Made by a program: the position numbers and the translations under genes. Of a DNA stretch of 64,000 nt, positions 1 through 9,360 are shown in pieces. Within the stretch, counting starts at the first letter, position 1. Every line of letters begins with the position of its first letter. The DNA comes from Shewanella litorisediminis (GTDB taxonomy: Bacteria; Pseudomonadota; Gammaproteobacteria; Enterobacterales; Shewanellaceae): contig NZ_CP069213.1 in the NCBI RefSeq assembly GCF_016834455.1, positions 2,666,501 to 2,730,500 of the forward strand, given 5' to 3'. The notes below the pieces were generated by a model. It did no database searches. It was given only the letters and a program-made list of their open reading frames with translations, and was not told where the DNA came from.

Positions 1-1830
1 TACCTTAATCTCGAGGATAGTCCCCTTGCCCTTAATCGAATCGATATGCACGGTACCGTTGAGCTGAGTGATACGGGTTTTCACCACGTCCATGCCCACA
101 CCGCGACCGGAAATATCGGAAATTTCGGTTTTGGTTGAGAAACCTGGCGCAAAAATCAGGTTGTAGGCCTCATGGTCTGACATTCTTGCCGCGGCATCTT
201 CATCAAGTACACCGCGTTTAACCGCGATGGCCTTGAGTTTCTCAGGATCCATCCCCGCGCCGTCATCTTCAATTTTCAGGAGAATATGATCCCCTTCCTG
301 GCTGGCCGACAGCGTAATGGTACCTGTCTTGGGTTTACCGCTCGCCACACGATCGGCGGGCATTTCAATCCCGTGGTCTACGGAGTTGCGCACCAGGTGC
401 ACCAGCGGGTCTGCGAGGGCTTCCACCAGGTTCTTATCGAGGTCAGTTTCCTCGCCAACCAGCACCAAATCGATTTCTTTATTGAGGCTGCGTGCCAGGT
501 CACGTACCACGCGGGGGAAGCGGCCAAATACCTTCTTGATGGGCTGCATCCGTGTTTTCATCACGGCGCCCTGCAAATCGGCAGTCACCAAATCGAGGTT
601 GGCCAGCGCCTTGGACATTTCCTCATCTTCACGGGTCACACCCAGGCTGACCAGGCGATTACGCACCAGCACCAGCTCACCAACCATGTTCATGATCTGA
701 TCCAGTCTGGCCGTATCGACCCGCACAGTGGTTTCGCCCTGCGGCACGGAGGAGCCACCCGCAGGCGCGGCTTTGGCAACAGGTGCAGGACTTTTTTCAA
801 CCGCAGCAACGGGTTTTGGCGCTTCTGGAGTTGGCGATGGTTTTGCGATGGGTTTTGGTGGCTCAGCCGCTTTGGGCTGACCCGCAGCGGGCGAAGCGGG
901 TTTCGCAGCAGTTGCGATGCCGGGCCCCGTGCCTTTACCGTGAAGTTCATCCAACAACTTTTCAAATTCGTCATCGGTGATTTCATCGGTATCTACATGG
1001 TCGGCTGGGCTGTCTTCCACTTTGGCAACCACTTTATCGGTGGTGGCTTTGAACTTGCCCGAACCATGGAGTTCATCGAGTAAGGCTTCAAACTCATCAT
1101 CGGTGATTTCATCACCGGCAGGTACTGCTTTGGCGCCACCTTTGTCGGTACTTGGTGCAGCGCTTGGTGCCCCACTGACACCAGGCCCTTTACCGCTTCC
1201 GTGCAGCGCATCCAGAAGCGCTTCAAATTCGGCTTCGTTAATTTCGTCGATGCTGGAATCGCTGGCGGGTGAGTCAAACAGAAAGTCATCAGCCATGGCA
1301 GGCGCCTGGGTAGCGGGCTCGGCCGCCTCGGGCTCCTCAAGGTCACCAAAGAGTTCAACACCGGGAATGTCATCGGCGACGCTTATCGTTGGCTCAGATG
1401 AAGCGGGCGAAGAGGCTGCCCCCCCCTCTGATGGCAAGGGTGCACCTGAAGACAGAAGCTTGAGCTTATCCAGCAACTCCGCGGAGGCGGGCTCCTGCTC
1501 TTGTCCTGCCTGGGTTTGAGCGAACATGGTATTAATGGCGTCCACCGCCTGCAGAATGATATCCATCAATTCGGCGGTAACGTGACGTTTACCTGTTCTG
1601 AGCAAATCAAAGGTATTTTCGGATTCGTGACAGACATCCACCATGGGCGCAAGCCCGAGGAAACCTGCCCCCCCTTTTACCGTGTGGAACCCCCGGAAAA
1701 TGGCGTTGAGCAAATCCGTGTCTTCCGGATTATTCTCAAGAGCAACCAATTGTTCCTGCAGAAGCTCGAGGATTTCGCCGGCTTCTATCAAAAAGTCCTG
1801 CAGAATCTCTTCATCAACATCAAATGACAT
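1..1830 (-). CDS. cheA: Chemotaxis histidine kinase CheA (partial, 3' end outside window)
   Basis: CheA couples chemoreceptors to CheY by autophosphorylating on a histidine and passing the phosphate on. The ATG at 1830 gives 610 codons and the reading frame stays open to the window edge. The N-terminal Hpt (P1) domain shows the FHTVKGG motif with phospho-acceptor His49. A long acidic Ala/Pro-rich linker (about residues 130-330) contains three copies of a short helical motif (separate entry). Dimerisation and catalytic domains follow, with the N box (RNSVDHGIE) and G box (GRGVGMDVV) near residue 575; the regulatory CheW-like domain is off the edge. No classical P2 domain is obvious. It lies 15 bases downstream of cheZ in the order fliA-cheY-cheZ-cheA, the flagellar che operon of Vibrio and Shewanella. 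Identity is very secure. Confidence 0.97.
   Translation of the reverse strand, partial: MSFDVDEEILQDFLIEAGEILELLQEQLVALENNPEDTDLLNAIFRGFHTVKGGAGFLGLAPMVDVCHESENTFDLLRTGKRHVTAELMDIILQAVDAINTMFAQTQAGQEQEPASAELLDKLKLLSSGAPLPSEGGAASSPASSEPTISVADDIPGVELFGDLEEPEAAEPATQAPAMADDFLFDSPASDSSIDEINEAEFEALLDALHGSGKGPGVSGAPSAAPSTDKGGAKAVPAGDEITDDEFEALLDELHGSGKFKATTDKVVAKVEDSPADHVDTDEITDDEFEKLLDELHGKGTGPGIATAAKPASPAAGQPKAAEPPKPIAKPSPTPEAPKPVAAVEKSPAPVAKAAPAGGSSVPQGETTVRVDTARLDQIMNMVGELVLVRNRLVSLGVTREDEEMSKALANLDLVTADLQGAVMKTRMQPIKKVFGRFPRVVRDLARSLNKEIDLVLVGEETDLDKNLVEALADPLVHLVRNSVDHGIEMPADRVASGKPKTGTITLSASQEGDHILLKIEDDGAGMDPEKLKAIAVKRGVLDEDAAARMSDHEAYNLIFAPGFSTKTEISDISGRGVGMDVVKTRITQLNGTVHIDSIKGKGTILEIKV
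921..1251 (-). repeat. Three-copy helical motif in the CheA linker
   Basis: Within the CheA linker three segments encode near-identical peptides: residues about 194-216 (INEAEFEALLDALHGSGK), 238-260 (ITDDEFEALLDELHGSGK) and 281-304 (ITDDEFEKLLDELHGKGT). They lie about 44 residues apart and are joined by Ala/Pro/Lys-rich spacers. Each looks like an amphipathic acidic helix ending in LHGxG. This is read directly from the translation. A role as docking sites (for example for ParP-like polar localisation proteins, as reported for the linker of Vibrio CheA) is inference. Confidence 0.8.
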
Positions 1831-1845
1831 TAAATTGACTCCTTA

Positions 1846-2583
1846 TCAGAAACCCAGACTGGACAACAGGTCATCGACTTCATCCTGACCAGTCACCACA
1901 TCCTGACGAAGCTCGGCATTCATGATAGGGCCTTCCGCTTCTATGCTACTGGTACTCTTCTGGGTAACTTCTGTGGCTGGCTGCTCGCCAAAGACGGTCA
2001 ACATTGACACCAGGCTATTCTCGACTTCACGAACCAAATCGATAACACGTCGGATCATTTGCCCGGTCAGGTCCTGGAAATCCTGCGCCATTAAAATCTG
2101 ATTCAAAAGCTCGCGCAGTCTTTCTGAGTCCATTGCACTGCGATTCATCAGCTGTTGTACGTCATGGCACAGGCTTTTGAACTCGGTAATGTCGATATCA
2201 CGCCGCATGAGCTTATCCCAGGCCGGCATGACGGTTTGAATGTGGTTGATAAGGGCGTCAGCGAGGGGCAAACACTCTTCGACGGCATCCATGGTTTTAT
2301 TGGCTGCCTGCTCTGTCATATCGATGACGTAATTCAGTCGCTCTTTGGCGTCAGGAATATCGATACTGGCCAGTTCCATCAGACGGCTGTCCAACTGAAA
2401 ATCGACCAACGCGCTATGTAATTGGCGGGTAAGTTTACCCACTTCGTCAAACAGCTCTTTCTGAATGGGGACCGCAAGATCCCTCAGCAGTAAATCTGCC
2501 TTTTCCTGCTCACCTGCACTCAGGAGTGTGACGAGTTCCTGTGCCTGTTCGAGACTAATGAGCCCTGATGTGTGTGCCTGCAT
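1846..2583 (-). CDS. cheZ: CheY-P phosphatase CheZ
   Basis: CheZ speeds dephosphorylation of CheY-P and so ends the switching signal at the flagellar motor. The 245-residue protein is mostly helical. It carries the catalytic region AQDFQDLTGQMIRRVI with its conserved Asp and Gln near residue 165, and ends in the short CheY-binding tail DEVDDLLSSLGF after a low-complexity linker. The ATG at 2583 is preceded by AAGGATGAGCT, a good ribosome binding site. It lies 13 bases after cheY and 15 bases before cheA, so the three are very probably cotranscribed. The family call is firm. Confidence 0.97.
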   Translation of the reverse strand: MQAHTSGLISLEQAQELVTLLSAGEQEKADLLLRDLAVPIQKELFDEVGKLTRQLHSALVDFQLDSRLMELASIDIPDAKERLNYVIDMTEQAANKTMDAVEECLPLADALINHIQTVMPAWDKLMRRDIDITEFKSLCHDVQQLMNRSAMDSERLRELLNQILMAQDFQDLTGQMIRRVIDLVREVENSLVSMLTVFGEQPATEVTQKSTSSIEAEGPIMNAELRQDVVTGQDEVDDLLSSLGF

Positions 2584-2596
2584 AGCTCATCCTTGC

Positions 2597-2980
2597 TCAA
2601 CCAAGTCGTTCGAATATCTTGTCCAGCTTCTCTTTCAGTGTCGCAGCAGTAAAAGGCTTAACCACATAGCCGTTTACGCCAGCCTGAGCGGCGGCAATAA
2701 TCTGCTCACGCTTGGCCTCTGCGGTCACCATCAGTACTGGAATATGCTTTAGGTTTTCATCGGCGCGAATCGCTTTCAGCAAATCGATACCCTGCATGCC
2801 CGGCATGTTCCAATCGGTAACCACAAAATCAAAATCACCCTTTTGCAGCATTGGCAAGGCGGTTGAGCCATCATCTGCTTCCTGGGTGTTATTAAACCCC
2901 AAGTCTCGCAACAAGTTCTTGATGATACGTCTCATTGTTGAAAAGTCGTCAACAATGAGAATCTTCATATTCTTGTCCAA
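2597..2980 (-). CDS. cheY: Chemotaxis response regulator CheY
   Basis: CheY is the single-domain receiver that binds FliM when phosphorylated and changes motor direction. From the TTG at 2980 the protein has 127 residues, the usual CheY length, with the acidic pair Asp11/Asp12, phospho-acceptor Asp56 in [10 protein letters not shown], the VTAEA threonine strand and the conserved lysine in VVKPF. The frame is open to 3016, but CCGGAGGAAACC sits just before the TTG codon, and the TTG start matches the family N-terminus ([12 protein letters not shown]). I therefore choose this non-ATG start. It lies between fliA and cheZ. A second CheY-like domain in this window is at the C-terminus of CheV. Confidence 0.96.
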   Translation of the reverse strand: MDKNMKILIVDDFSTMRRIIKNLLRDLGFNNTQEADDGSTALPMLQKGDFDFVVTDWNMPGMQGIDLLKAIRADENLKHIPVLMVTAEAKREQIIAAAQAGVNGYVVKPFTAATLKEKLDKIFERLG

Positions 2981-3024
2981 GGTTTCCTCCGGTGAGCTGA
3001 CACTCTCGCTGCTCAAATAATAAT

Positions 3025-3744
3025 TTATACTTGTGTCCAGTGCTTGAGCTTACCTTTGAGCCTGAGCATGGCCTGACTGTGGATCTGGCATACCCGCGAC
3101 TCACTCACCTCAAGAATGGCGCCTATTTCTTTTAAATTCAGTGCTTCATCGTAATAAAGTGATAACACCAGCGCGTCCCGCTCGGGTAACTGGCGAATGG
3201 CATCAGCCAAAGCCTGCTGAAACTGGCTCTGTGCCAGGTCATCATAAATGTCGTTGGTTTGTTCCCCATCGGGAACCAATACATCCTGCGATACGCCTAA
3301 ATCTTCTATCCCTATGATTTTACCAACAGAAACATCATTGAGGATATGATGGTATTCCTCCATCGACATATCAAGTCTTTCGGCGATTTCTGTGTCCCGG
3401 GCATCACGTCCGAGCTCCTGTTCCAGCTCATCTATCACCTGGGCGACTCTGCGCTGATTACGATGGACAGAACGTGGAACCCAATCGCCTTTGCGGATTT
3501 CATCCAGCATGGCACCACGAATACGAATGCCGGCAAAGGTTTCAAACTTGGCGCCTTTGCCGCCGTCAAATTTGGCGGATGCCTCAAGCAGGCCAATCAT
3601 GCCGGCCTGCAGCAAATCGTCCAACTGTACGGATGCCGGCAATCTGGCCAACATATGGTGCGCGATTCTTTTTACCAGCGGTGCGTACTGTTCAACGATG
3701 GAGGTTTTACTCTCCATGGAGGTATACGCCGCGGCTTTATTCAC
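3025..3744 (-). CDS. fliA: Flagellar sigma factor FliA (sigma-28)
   Basis: FliA directs RNA polymerase to late flagellar and chemotaxis promoters and is held back by the anti-sigma factor FlgM. The 239 residues show region 2 ([15 protein letters not shown], then [18 protein letters not shown]), the linker [10 protein letters not shown], and region 4 with the helix-turn-helix [21 protein letters not shown] near the C-terminus. The start is a GTG at 3744 with GAGG nine bases ahead. It overlaps the end of flhG by eight bases, which implies translational coupling. Candidate target promoters of the TAAAG-N-GCCG type are seen at 29151-29177, 43988-44014 and 46220-46246. Confidence 0.98.
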   Translation of the reverse strand: MNKAAAYTSMESKTSIVEQYAPLVKRIAHHMLARLPASVQLDDLLQAGMIGLLEASAKFDGGKGAKFETFAGIRIRGAMLDEIRKGDWVPRSVHRNQRRVAQVIDELEQELGRDARDTEIAERLDMSMEEYHHILNDVSVGKIIGIEDLGVSQDVLVPDGEQTNDIYDDLAQSQFQQALADAIRQLPERDALVLSLYYDEALNLKEIGAILEVSESRVCQIHSQAMLRLKGKLKHWTQV

Positions 3745-4618
3745 TCGCTCTGTCCTCTTGATAATCGGGACGATGTACCAGACGTTCTACGAAAAATTCC
3801 AGATGGCCACCGGGCTGCTGCGGTATCGGCCAGCTCATCACCTTATTCGCCAGGCCATGGTATGCAATGGCGGCAGGTGATTTTGGGTATGCTTCTACAA
3901 TCAATTTTTGCTTACGTACTGATTTCCGCAAGTTTTCGTCGAAGGGAATTGTTGCAACCAGTTCCAGTGCAACGTCGAGAAAGCGGTCAGTAACCTTGCT
4001 GAGTTTAGCAAAAAGCTCCATGCCTTCGCGTAAGCTGCGAACCATATTTGCCACAATTTTGAACCGGAACACACCGTGCTCACGACTGAGGATTTTAATA
4101 AGTGCATAGGCATCGGTAATGGACGTCGGTTCGTCACATACCACCACCAACACATCCTGGGCAGCACGGGAGAAACTGAGCACCATGTCCGAGATACCGG
4201 CTGCGGTATCCACAATAAGCACATCAAACTGGGTGCGCATTTCACTGAATGCGCGAATAAGCCCGGCATGCTGCGCCGCAGTCAGTTCCACCATGGCCTG
4301 GGTACCCGACGTGGCAGGTACAATGCCAATGCCTTTGGGGCCACGCAAAATAATGTCATCCAGTTCAGCGTCACCGGACAACACATGGGAGAGATTTTTT
4401 TCGGCACGCAGACCTAACATTACATCCACGTTGGCCAAACCCAGGTCGGCATCCAATACCAATACCCGCTTGCCCTTTTCTGCCAGAGCCACAGCCGTAT
4501 TGATGGAAACGCTGGTTTTACCTACCCCACCTTTGCCGCCTGTCACGGCAATGACTTTTACTTTTTCGTTATATGGCTGATTCATCATACGTAAACCGCT
4601 TGCTTGATCACGGGTCAT
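3737..4618 (-). CDS. flhG: Flagellar number regulator FlhG (FleN), MinD-like ATPase
   Basis: FlhG is a ParA/MinD-family ATPase that limits polar flagella to one by acting on FlhF and on the master activator FlrA. From the ATG at 4618 it has 293 residues. The N-terminus carries the DQAxxLR motif (residues 4-10), known in the family as the element that stimulates the FlhF GTPase. The deviant Walker A motif GGKGGVGKT is at 27-35, followed by LDADLGLANVDVMLG and DTAAGISD. The frame is open further upstream to 4690, but the DQA motif and the ribosome binding site GAGTAAAGCT decide this start, four bases after the flhF stop codon. A C-terminal amphipathic membrane-targeting helix is expected but not tested here. 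Confidence 0.97.
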   Translation of the reverse strand: MTRDQASGLRMMNQPYNEKVKVIAVTGGKGGVGKTSVSINTAVALAEKGKRVLVLDADLGLANVDVMLGLRAEKNLSHVLSGDAELDDIILRGPKGIGIVPATSGTQAMVELTAAQHAGLIRAFSEMRTQFDVLIVDTAAGISDMVLSFSRAAQDVLVVVCDEPTSITDAYALIKILSREHGVFRFKIVANMVRSLREGMELFAKLSKVTDRFLDVALELVATIPFDENLRKSVRKQKLIVEAYPKSPAAIAYHGLANKVMSWPIPQQPGGHLEFFVERLVHRPDYQEDRASE

Positions 4619-4622
4619 AGCT

Positions 4623-6014
4623 TTACTCGAACGCAAAGGTCGTGCTTTCCGACCACATAGTGTTGTCGATGCCCTGATACTCAGGTTCATTCAGGGCATC
4701 AAGCGCCTGTCTTGCCAACGCCAAAGTGTCTGCGACTTTCATATCCTCAGGAACTCTTTGTCCATCAGTCACATAACTCAGTGGCAACCCACTCTGGATA
4801 AGTACACTTAACGCGCCGGCCAAAGAAACAGATTCATCCAGTTTAGTCAGCACAGCGCCGGATAAAGGGATGCGCTGGAAGTGTTTTACCGCATCCTGGA
4901 GCACGCGACGTTGCGACGTTGCTGACAATACCAGATAACTGCGGATCGGCAAGGCACTGTTAGCCGTCAAATTGTCCAATTGCTCCACCAGTCGCATATC
5001 TCGCTGTCCCATACCGGCGGTATCTATCAATACTAGCTTGCGATTGCGCAGCTGATAAAGAATTTGTTGCAATTCATTGAGATCATGAGCTTGCTTTACA
5101 GGACACCCCATGATTTTGCCATAAGTTGCCAATTGCTCAAAGGCTCCAATGCGATAATGGTCGGTGGTGATAAGCGCCACCTGATCGGCACCATGATGGG
5201 CGGCAAATCGGGCCGCAATTTTGGCAATTGAGGTGGTTTTCCCCACACCAGTTGGCCCCACAAAGGCAACAACCCCACCACGTCTTACAATATCATCGCC
5301 TTGATTATCCAGCATATTAGCCAGGCTTTGTGGCAGAGCCTTAACCAGCTCTGCAGGGTTGTAGTGCTGGGATAAGCCTGCCAGTTTTGCCGCCACGGCG
5401 GGAGAGAATTCGGCCTCAAGCAAGCGGGTTTCCAGCATGGCACCCACAGGATCGGTACGATTCTTCTGCTCAATCATCAAAGAAGACACCTGATGGGTCA
5501 GCAAATTGCGCAGTGATGCCAGCTCTTCTTTCATGGCATCCAGTTCAATTTGCTGACGTCCCGGCGCACGATTTTTATCGGCATCAGGCGTAAAAGTGGC
5601 CTGGCGGGGAGTGTCTTTCATTTTTGGCGCAACCGGCGCTTCCAGGCCGCGGGCCCAGGCGGGCATATCATCCGCTTCAACCGAGTGACCCATTTGCTGA
5701 TTCATCCGGCTTTGTTGGCGCTCGAGCAATGCCTGCAGCGAATCGGCAGGGGCTTCGTTGACTTTTTGACGATTGGTACGCACTGGAGCCCGACCCCCCA
5801 AAGAGACTTTGTCATCGCTTATCTCAAATGGATTGGTAGCAGCCACCTTGGACTCCGGCGAAGGCTTGGGTTCATCGTAATCAACCGCAGCCACAATTTC
5901 GATGCCGCCTGTGACTTTTTTATTGGACATGATTACAGCATCAGCACCGAGGGTTTCTTTCACCTGAGCCAGAGCAGCACGCATGTCTTTTGCAAAAAAA
6001 CGTTTGATTTTCAA
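4623..6014 (-). CDS. flhF: Polar flagellum placement GTPase FlhF
   Basis: FlhF is an SRP-type GTPase that marks the cell pole for flagellar assembly. The 463 residues contain a basic N-terminal segment, a variable linker of about residues 50-190, and an NG domain with G1 GPTGVGKT at 253-260, the insertion-box region TTDHYRIGAFEQLATY, G3 DTAGMGQRD and G4 TKLDE. The start codon is TTG at 6014 (MKIKRFFAKDMR), with AGAGGG eight bases upstream; a later ATG would delete the conserved MKIKRF start. It lies 12 bases after flhA and 4 bases before flhG, the classical flhA-flhF-flhG-fliA order. Confidence 0.97.
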   Translation of the reverse strand: MKIKRFFAKDMRAALAQVKETLGADAVIMSNKKVTGGIEIVAAVDYDEPKPSPESKVAATNPFEISDDKVSLGGRAPVRTNRQKVNEAPADSLQALLERQQSRMNQQMGHSVEADDMPAWARGLEAPVAPKMKDTPRQATFTPDADKNRAPGRQQIELDAMKEELASLRNLLTHQVSSLMIEQKNRTDPVGAMLETRLLEAEFSPAVAAKLAGLSQHYNPAELVKALPQSLANMLDNQGDDIVRRGGVVAFVGPTGVGKTTSIAKIAARFAAHHGADQVALITTDHYRIGAFEQLATYGKIMGCPVKQAHDLNELQQILYQLRNRKLVLIDTAGMGQRDMRLVEQLDNLTANSALPIRSYLVLSATSQRRVLQDAVKHFQRIPLSGAVLTKLDESVSLAGALSVLIQSGLPLSYVTDGQRVPEDMKVADTLALARQALDALNEPEYQGIDNTMWSESTTFAFE

Positions 6015-6026
6015 TTTTATACCCTC

Positions 6027-8126
6027 TTACTGGCCCACAGCTGACACTATTCTTATCTGCTTCTCGTCGGGAATTTCCTGGTAGGAAATGACCCTCAGGT
6101 TGGGAATGGTGTATTTCACAAAGCGCGACAGGGTCGAACGCAGCATTCCCGAAGTCAGCAGTATGGCGGGCTGGCCCACCATTTCCTGCCGCTGAGCGGC
6201 GTCAGCAAGTGACTGTTGCATCCGCTCGGCCAATCCGGGTTCGATGTTGGGACCATCGCCGCCGGAAGCCTGCATCGACTGATGCAACATCTGTTCCAAT
6301 TCTGGCGCCAAAGTTATGACAGGGATTTCAGCCTCTGGACCGGCTATTTCTTGAACAATCATACGTTTAAGGGCGATACGCACCGCTGCCGTGAGCACCT
6401 CGGTGTCACCGGACTTGGTACCATACTCCAGCAGTGTCTGGACTATGGTCCGCAGATCGCGCACCGACACCCCTTCGTTGAGCAGGTTCTGCATCACTTT
6501 CACCACGGTGCCGAGGGACATCACATCGGGGATAAAGCCATCCACCAGCTTGGGTGAGTGCTTCGCGAGAATATCCAGCAGTTGCTGTACTTCTTCATAA
6601 CCGAGCAGCTTGGAGGCGTTGTTGCTGAGGGTCTGACTGATATGAGTCGCTACCACTGTGGCAGCGTCAACCACGGTATACCCCAGTGTCTGGGCATGCT
6701 CACGCAGCTCAGGCGCAATCCATACCGCTTCCAGACCAAAGGCAGGGTCGCGGGTCGTGACACCATCGAGTTGCCCAAACACCTGCCCCGGGTTGATGGC
6801 CAGTTCACAGTCGTGACGAATCTCGGCCTCACCCACCACTACGCCCATCAGCGAGATACGATAGGTGCTGGGGGCGAGATCCAGGTTGTCGCGAATGTGC
6901 ACTGCGGGCACCAAAAAGCCCAGCTCCTGCGACAGCTTCTTACGCACGCCCTTGATGCGGGACAGGAGTTCTCCCCCCTGCCCCTTGTCCACCAGCGGGA
7001 TCAGGCGGTAACCCACTTCAAGCCCTATGGTATCCACATGGCGCACATCGTCCCACCCGAGCTCCTTGGGAGAATTATCCAGCTTCTCGACACTGCCGCT
7101 TGCTGCGGCTTCAAGGGCCTGCTGCTTACGCTTCTCTATGCGTTTATTGAGGAAATAGGCGCCGGCGCCTGTGGCCGCTGCAAAGGTTAAAAACGCAAGG
7201 TGGGGCATACCGGGTACTATGCCCATCACAAAAAGCACCCCAGCGGCAATGCCAAGCGACTTGGGATTGTCAAACATCTGACTCATCACCATGCCACCCA
7301 TATCGCCTTCTTCGTTCTGGCGGGTCACCATCAGCGCTGCGGCAATGGAGAGCAAAAGCCCAGGGATCTGGGCCACCAGGCCGTCACCTATGGTCAGCAG
7401 AGTATAAATTTCTACTGCATCCATAAAGGCCAGATCGTGCTGCACCATACCGATAACAAAGCCGCCAAGGATGTTAATCACCAGGATCATGATCCCGGCG
7501 ATAGCGTCGCCTTTCACAAACTTGGACGCACCGTCCATGGCGCCGTAAAAGTCGGCTTCTTTGGTTACTTCGGCGCGGCGGGTACGGGCTTGTTCCTGAT
7601 TGATTAGACCGGCATTCAAGTCAGCATCGATGGCCATCTGTTTACCGGGCATGGCATCCAGAGTGAAGCGGGCACTCACCTCGGAAATACGTCCGGCGCC
7701 CTTGGTGACCACGGCGAAGTTGATGATGATAAGGATTAAAAACACCACCAGACCCACAGCGTAGTTGCCGCCTATCACCACAGAGCCAAAGGCTTCAATC
7801 ACCTTACCGGCCGCATCAGGGCCATTGTGACCTTCAAGCAGTACCACCCGGGTAGAAGCAACGTTCAGCGCCAGTCTCAGCAGCGTCGCCACCAGCAAAA
7901 CCGTCGGGAAAGCAGCAAAATCCAATGGTCTGTTGGTGTAAATCGCAACCAGCAGTACCACCAGCGCAAGGGCAATGTTAAATGAGAACAGGATATCGAG
8001 CAGAAATGCCGGCATGGGCAGCACTATCATCGCCAGGGCCGCAAGCACCAATGCCGGGGTGCCTAAGCCCTGCAGGTTTGCCGGTTTCATTTTTTTGATT
8101 TGACCCAGTTGGCCCATGACATCCAT
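6027..8126 (-). CDS. flhA: Flagellar export gate protein FlhA
   Basis: FlhA forms the nonameric ring of the flagellar type III export gate. Its membrane part conducts protons and its cytoplasmic part docks chaperone-substrate complexes. The 699-residue protein has about eight hydrophobic helices in the first half, the FHIPEP signature region (VTKGAGRISEVSARFTLDAMPGKQMAIDADL), and a soluble C-terminal domain from about residue 340. Length is normal for the family. The ATG at 8126 is used, but an in-frame ATG nine bases later is possible because the ribosome binding site is not distinctive. It heads the flhA-flhF-flhG-fliA-cheYZA series and has its own sigma-54-like promoter upstream. Confidence 0.97.
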   Translation of the reverse strand: MDVMGQLGQIKKMKPANLQGLGTPALVLAALAMIVLPMPAFLLDILFSFNIALALVVLLVAIYTNRPLDFAAFPTVLLVATLLRLALNVASTRVVLLEGHNGPDAAGKVIEAFGSVVIGGNYAVGLVVFLILIIINFAVVTKGAGRISEVSARFTLDAMPGKQMAIDADLNAGLINQEQARTRRAEVTKEADFYGAMDGASKFVKGDAIAGIMILVINILGGFVIGMVQHDLAFMDAVEIYTLLTIGDGLVAQIPGLLLSIAAALMVTRQNEEGDMGGMVMSQMFDNPKSLGIAAGVLFVMGIVPGMPHLAFLTFAAATGAGAYFLNKRIEKRKQQALEAAASGSVEKLDNSPKELGWDDVRHVDTIGLEVGYRLIPLVDKGQGGELLSRIKGVRKKLSQELGFLVPAVHIRDNLDLAPSTYRISLMGVVVGEAEIRHDCELAINPGQVFGQLDGVTTRDPAFGLEAVWIAPELREHAQTLGYTVVDAATVVATHISQTLSNNASKLLGYEEVQQLLDILAKHSPKLVDGFIPDVMSLGTVVKVMQNLLNEGVSVRDLRTIVQTLLEYGTKSGDTEVLTAAVRIALKRMIVQEIAGPEAEIPVITLAPELEQMLHQSMQASGGDGPNIEPGLAERMQQSLADAAQRQEMVGQPAILLTSGMLRSTLSRFVKYTIPNLRVISYQEIPDEKQIRIVSAVGQ

Positions 8127-8160
8127 CAGACGCTACCCAAAATTGACACTTTGGGCCTAC

Positions 8161-8180
8161 AAAGCAAATTCCAAGCCAAA
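8161..8180 (-). promoter_or_regulatory. Candidate sigma-54 promoter of flhA
   Basis: On the minus strand the sequence reads TTGGCTT-GGAAT-TTGCTTT, with the essential GG and GC pairs at the spacing required for sigma-54. It lies about 35-50 bases ahead of the flhA start, in the only real gap between flhB and flhA. The -24 box deviates (TGGCTT for TGGCAC), so strength is uncertain. Confidence 0.65.
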
Positions 8181-8225
8181 TTACGGAGCATCGCGATTCG
8201 CAATGACAGCCAATCTGCTAATCGC

Positions 8226-9359
8226 TCAGTATTTGAGCTCGTCCGGGATGGGTTGATTGAGGGGGATGGGCGTTGGCTTTCGGCCACGACCTTTACGGTA
8301 TTGTCGCAGCTGGAACACATAGGCAAGTACCTGAGCCACTGCGGTAAAGAGACCTTCGGGGACCTGCTGATTAAGCTTGGTGGTATGGTAAATGGCCCGT
8401 GCCAGTGGCGGCGCTGAGACGATGGCGATGTCGTATTCACGGGCGATTTCGCGAATTTTAAAGGCCACGGAATCTACCCCCTTGGCCAGTACAAAGGGCG
8501 CTGGAGAACGTTTTGCATCGTATTTCAGGGCAACGGCAAAGTGTTCTGGGTTAACCACTATCACGTCGGCCTTGGGCACCTCCGCCATCATGCGGCGCAT
8601 GGCAATTTCCCGTTGCATTTGGCGGATACGGCCTTTCACTTCGGGCTTGCCTTCGGTGTCCTTATACTCATCTTTGACCTCTTGCTTGGTCATTTTGAGC
8701 TGTTTTTTGTGGTTCCAAACCTGAAATGGCACATCAATAACGGCGATGATAAGCATGGAACTGCACAGCAGCAGAAACATCCAGGTGAGCAAATCCAGGG
8801 CATGGAACACATTCGAAGGTAAATGTTCGGCAGAGATCTGAATAATTTCCGGAAAGTAGAACGACAACAGAAAGTACGCCGCCACCGCTACCACCGAAAA
8901 CTTGGCCAGCCCCTTACCCAGCTCCATCAGCGCCTGCACACCAAACATGCGCTTAAAGCCCGCCAGTGGGCTCATTTTGCTGGCCTTGGGCAGCACTCCG
9001 TTACTGGAGAAAATAATGCCGCCCAGCACTATGTTACCGGCAAAGGCCAGTGCGGCCAGCACCAGCACCAACCCCAGCACAGGCAATACCAGCTCTTTGG
9101 CAATGGGAACCCAGATGTTAAGCATGCTGTTGGTATCAAACACCTGCTCACGACTTTGCACCATGGTCATCGTCATCACATTGTGCATTGCCTTGCCGAG
9201 GCTCGGGCCCAACATCAGAAAGCCAACGGCGGCGGCAAGCAGCACGGCAGCCGTTCCCAGTTCTTTGGAGCGGGCGACCTGGCCTTTTTCTCTGGCCTGT
9301 TCAAGTCGCCTCCCCGTGGGCTCCTCTGTGCGTTCCTGACTGGTATCGTTTTCTGCCAT
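8226..9359 (-). CDS. flhB: Flagellar export switch protein FlhB
   Basis: FlhB is the export-gate component that changes substrate class from rod/hook to filament after cleaving itself. The 377 residues include a charged N-terminus (ERTEEPTGRRLEQAREKGQVARS), four hydrophobic helices, and a cytoplasmic domain with the self-cleavage motif NPEH at residues 270-273, where many families have NPTH. The C-terminus beyond the cleavage site (FAVALKYDAKRSPAPFVLAKG) is typical. It starts one base after the fliR stop and ends about 100 bases before flhA. The function is secure. Confidence 0.97.
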   Translation of the reverse strand: MAENDTSQERTEEPTGRRLEQAREKGQVARSKELGTAAVLLAAAVGFLMLGPSLGKAMHNVMTMTMVQSREQVFDTNSMLNIWVPIAKELVLPVLGLVLVLAALAFAGNIVLGGIIFSSNGVLPKASKMSPLAGFKRMFGVQALMELGKGLAKFSVVAVAAYFLLSFYFPEIIQISAEHLPSNVFHALDLLTWMFLLLCSSMLIIAVIDVPFQVWNHKKQLKMTKQEVKDEYKDTEGKPEVKGRIRQMQREIAMRRMMAEVPKADVIVVNPEHFAVALKYDAKRSPAPFVLAKGVDSVAFKIREIAREYDIAIVSAPPLARAIYHTTKLNQQVPEGLFTAVAQVLAYVFQLRQYRKGRGRKPTPIPLNQPIPDELKY

Positions 9360-9360
9360 G

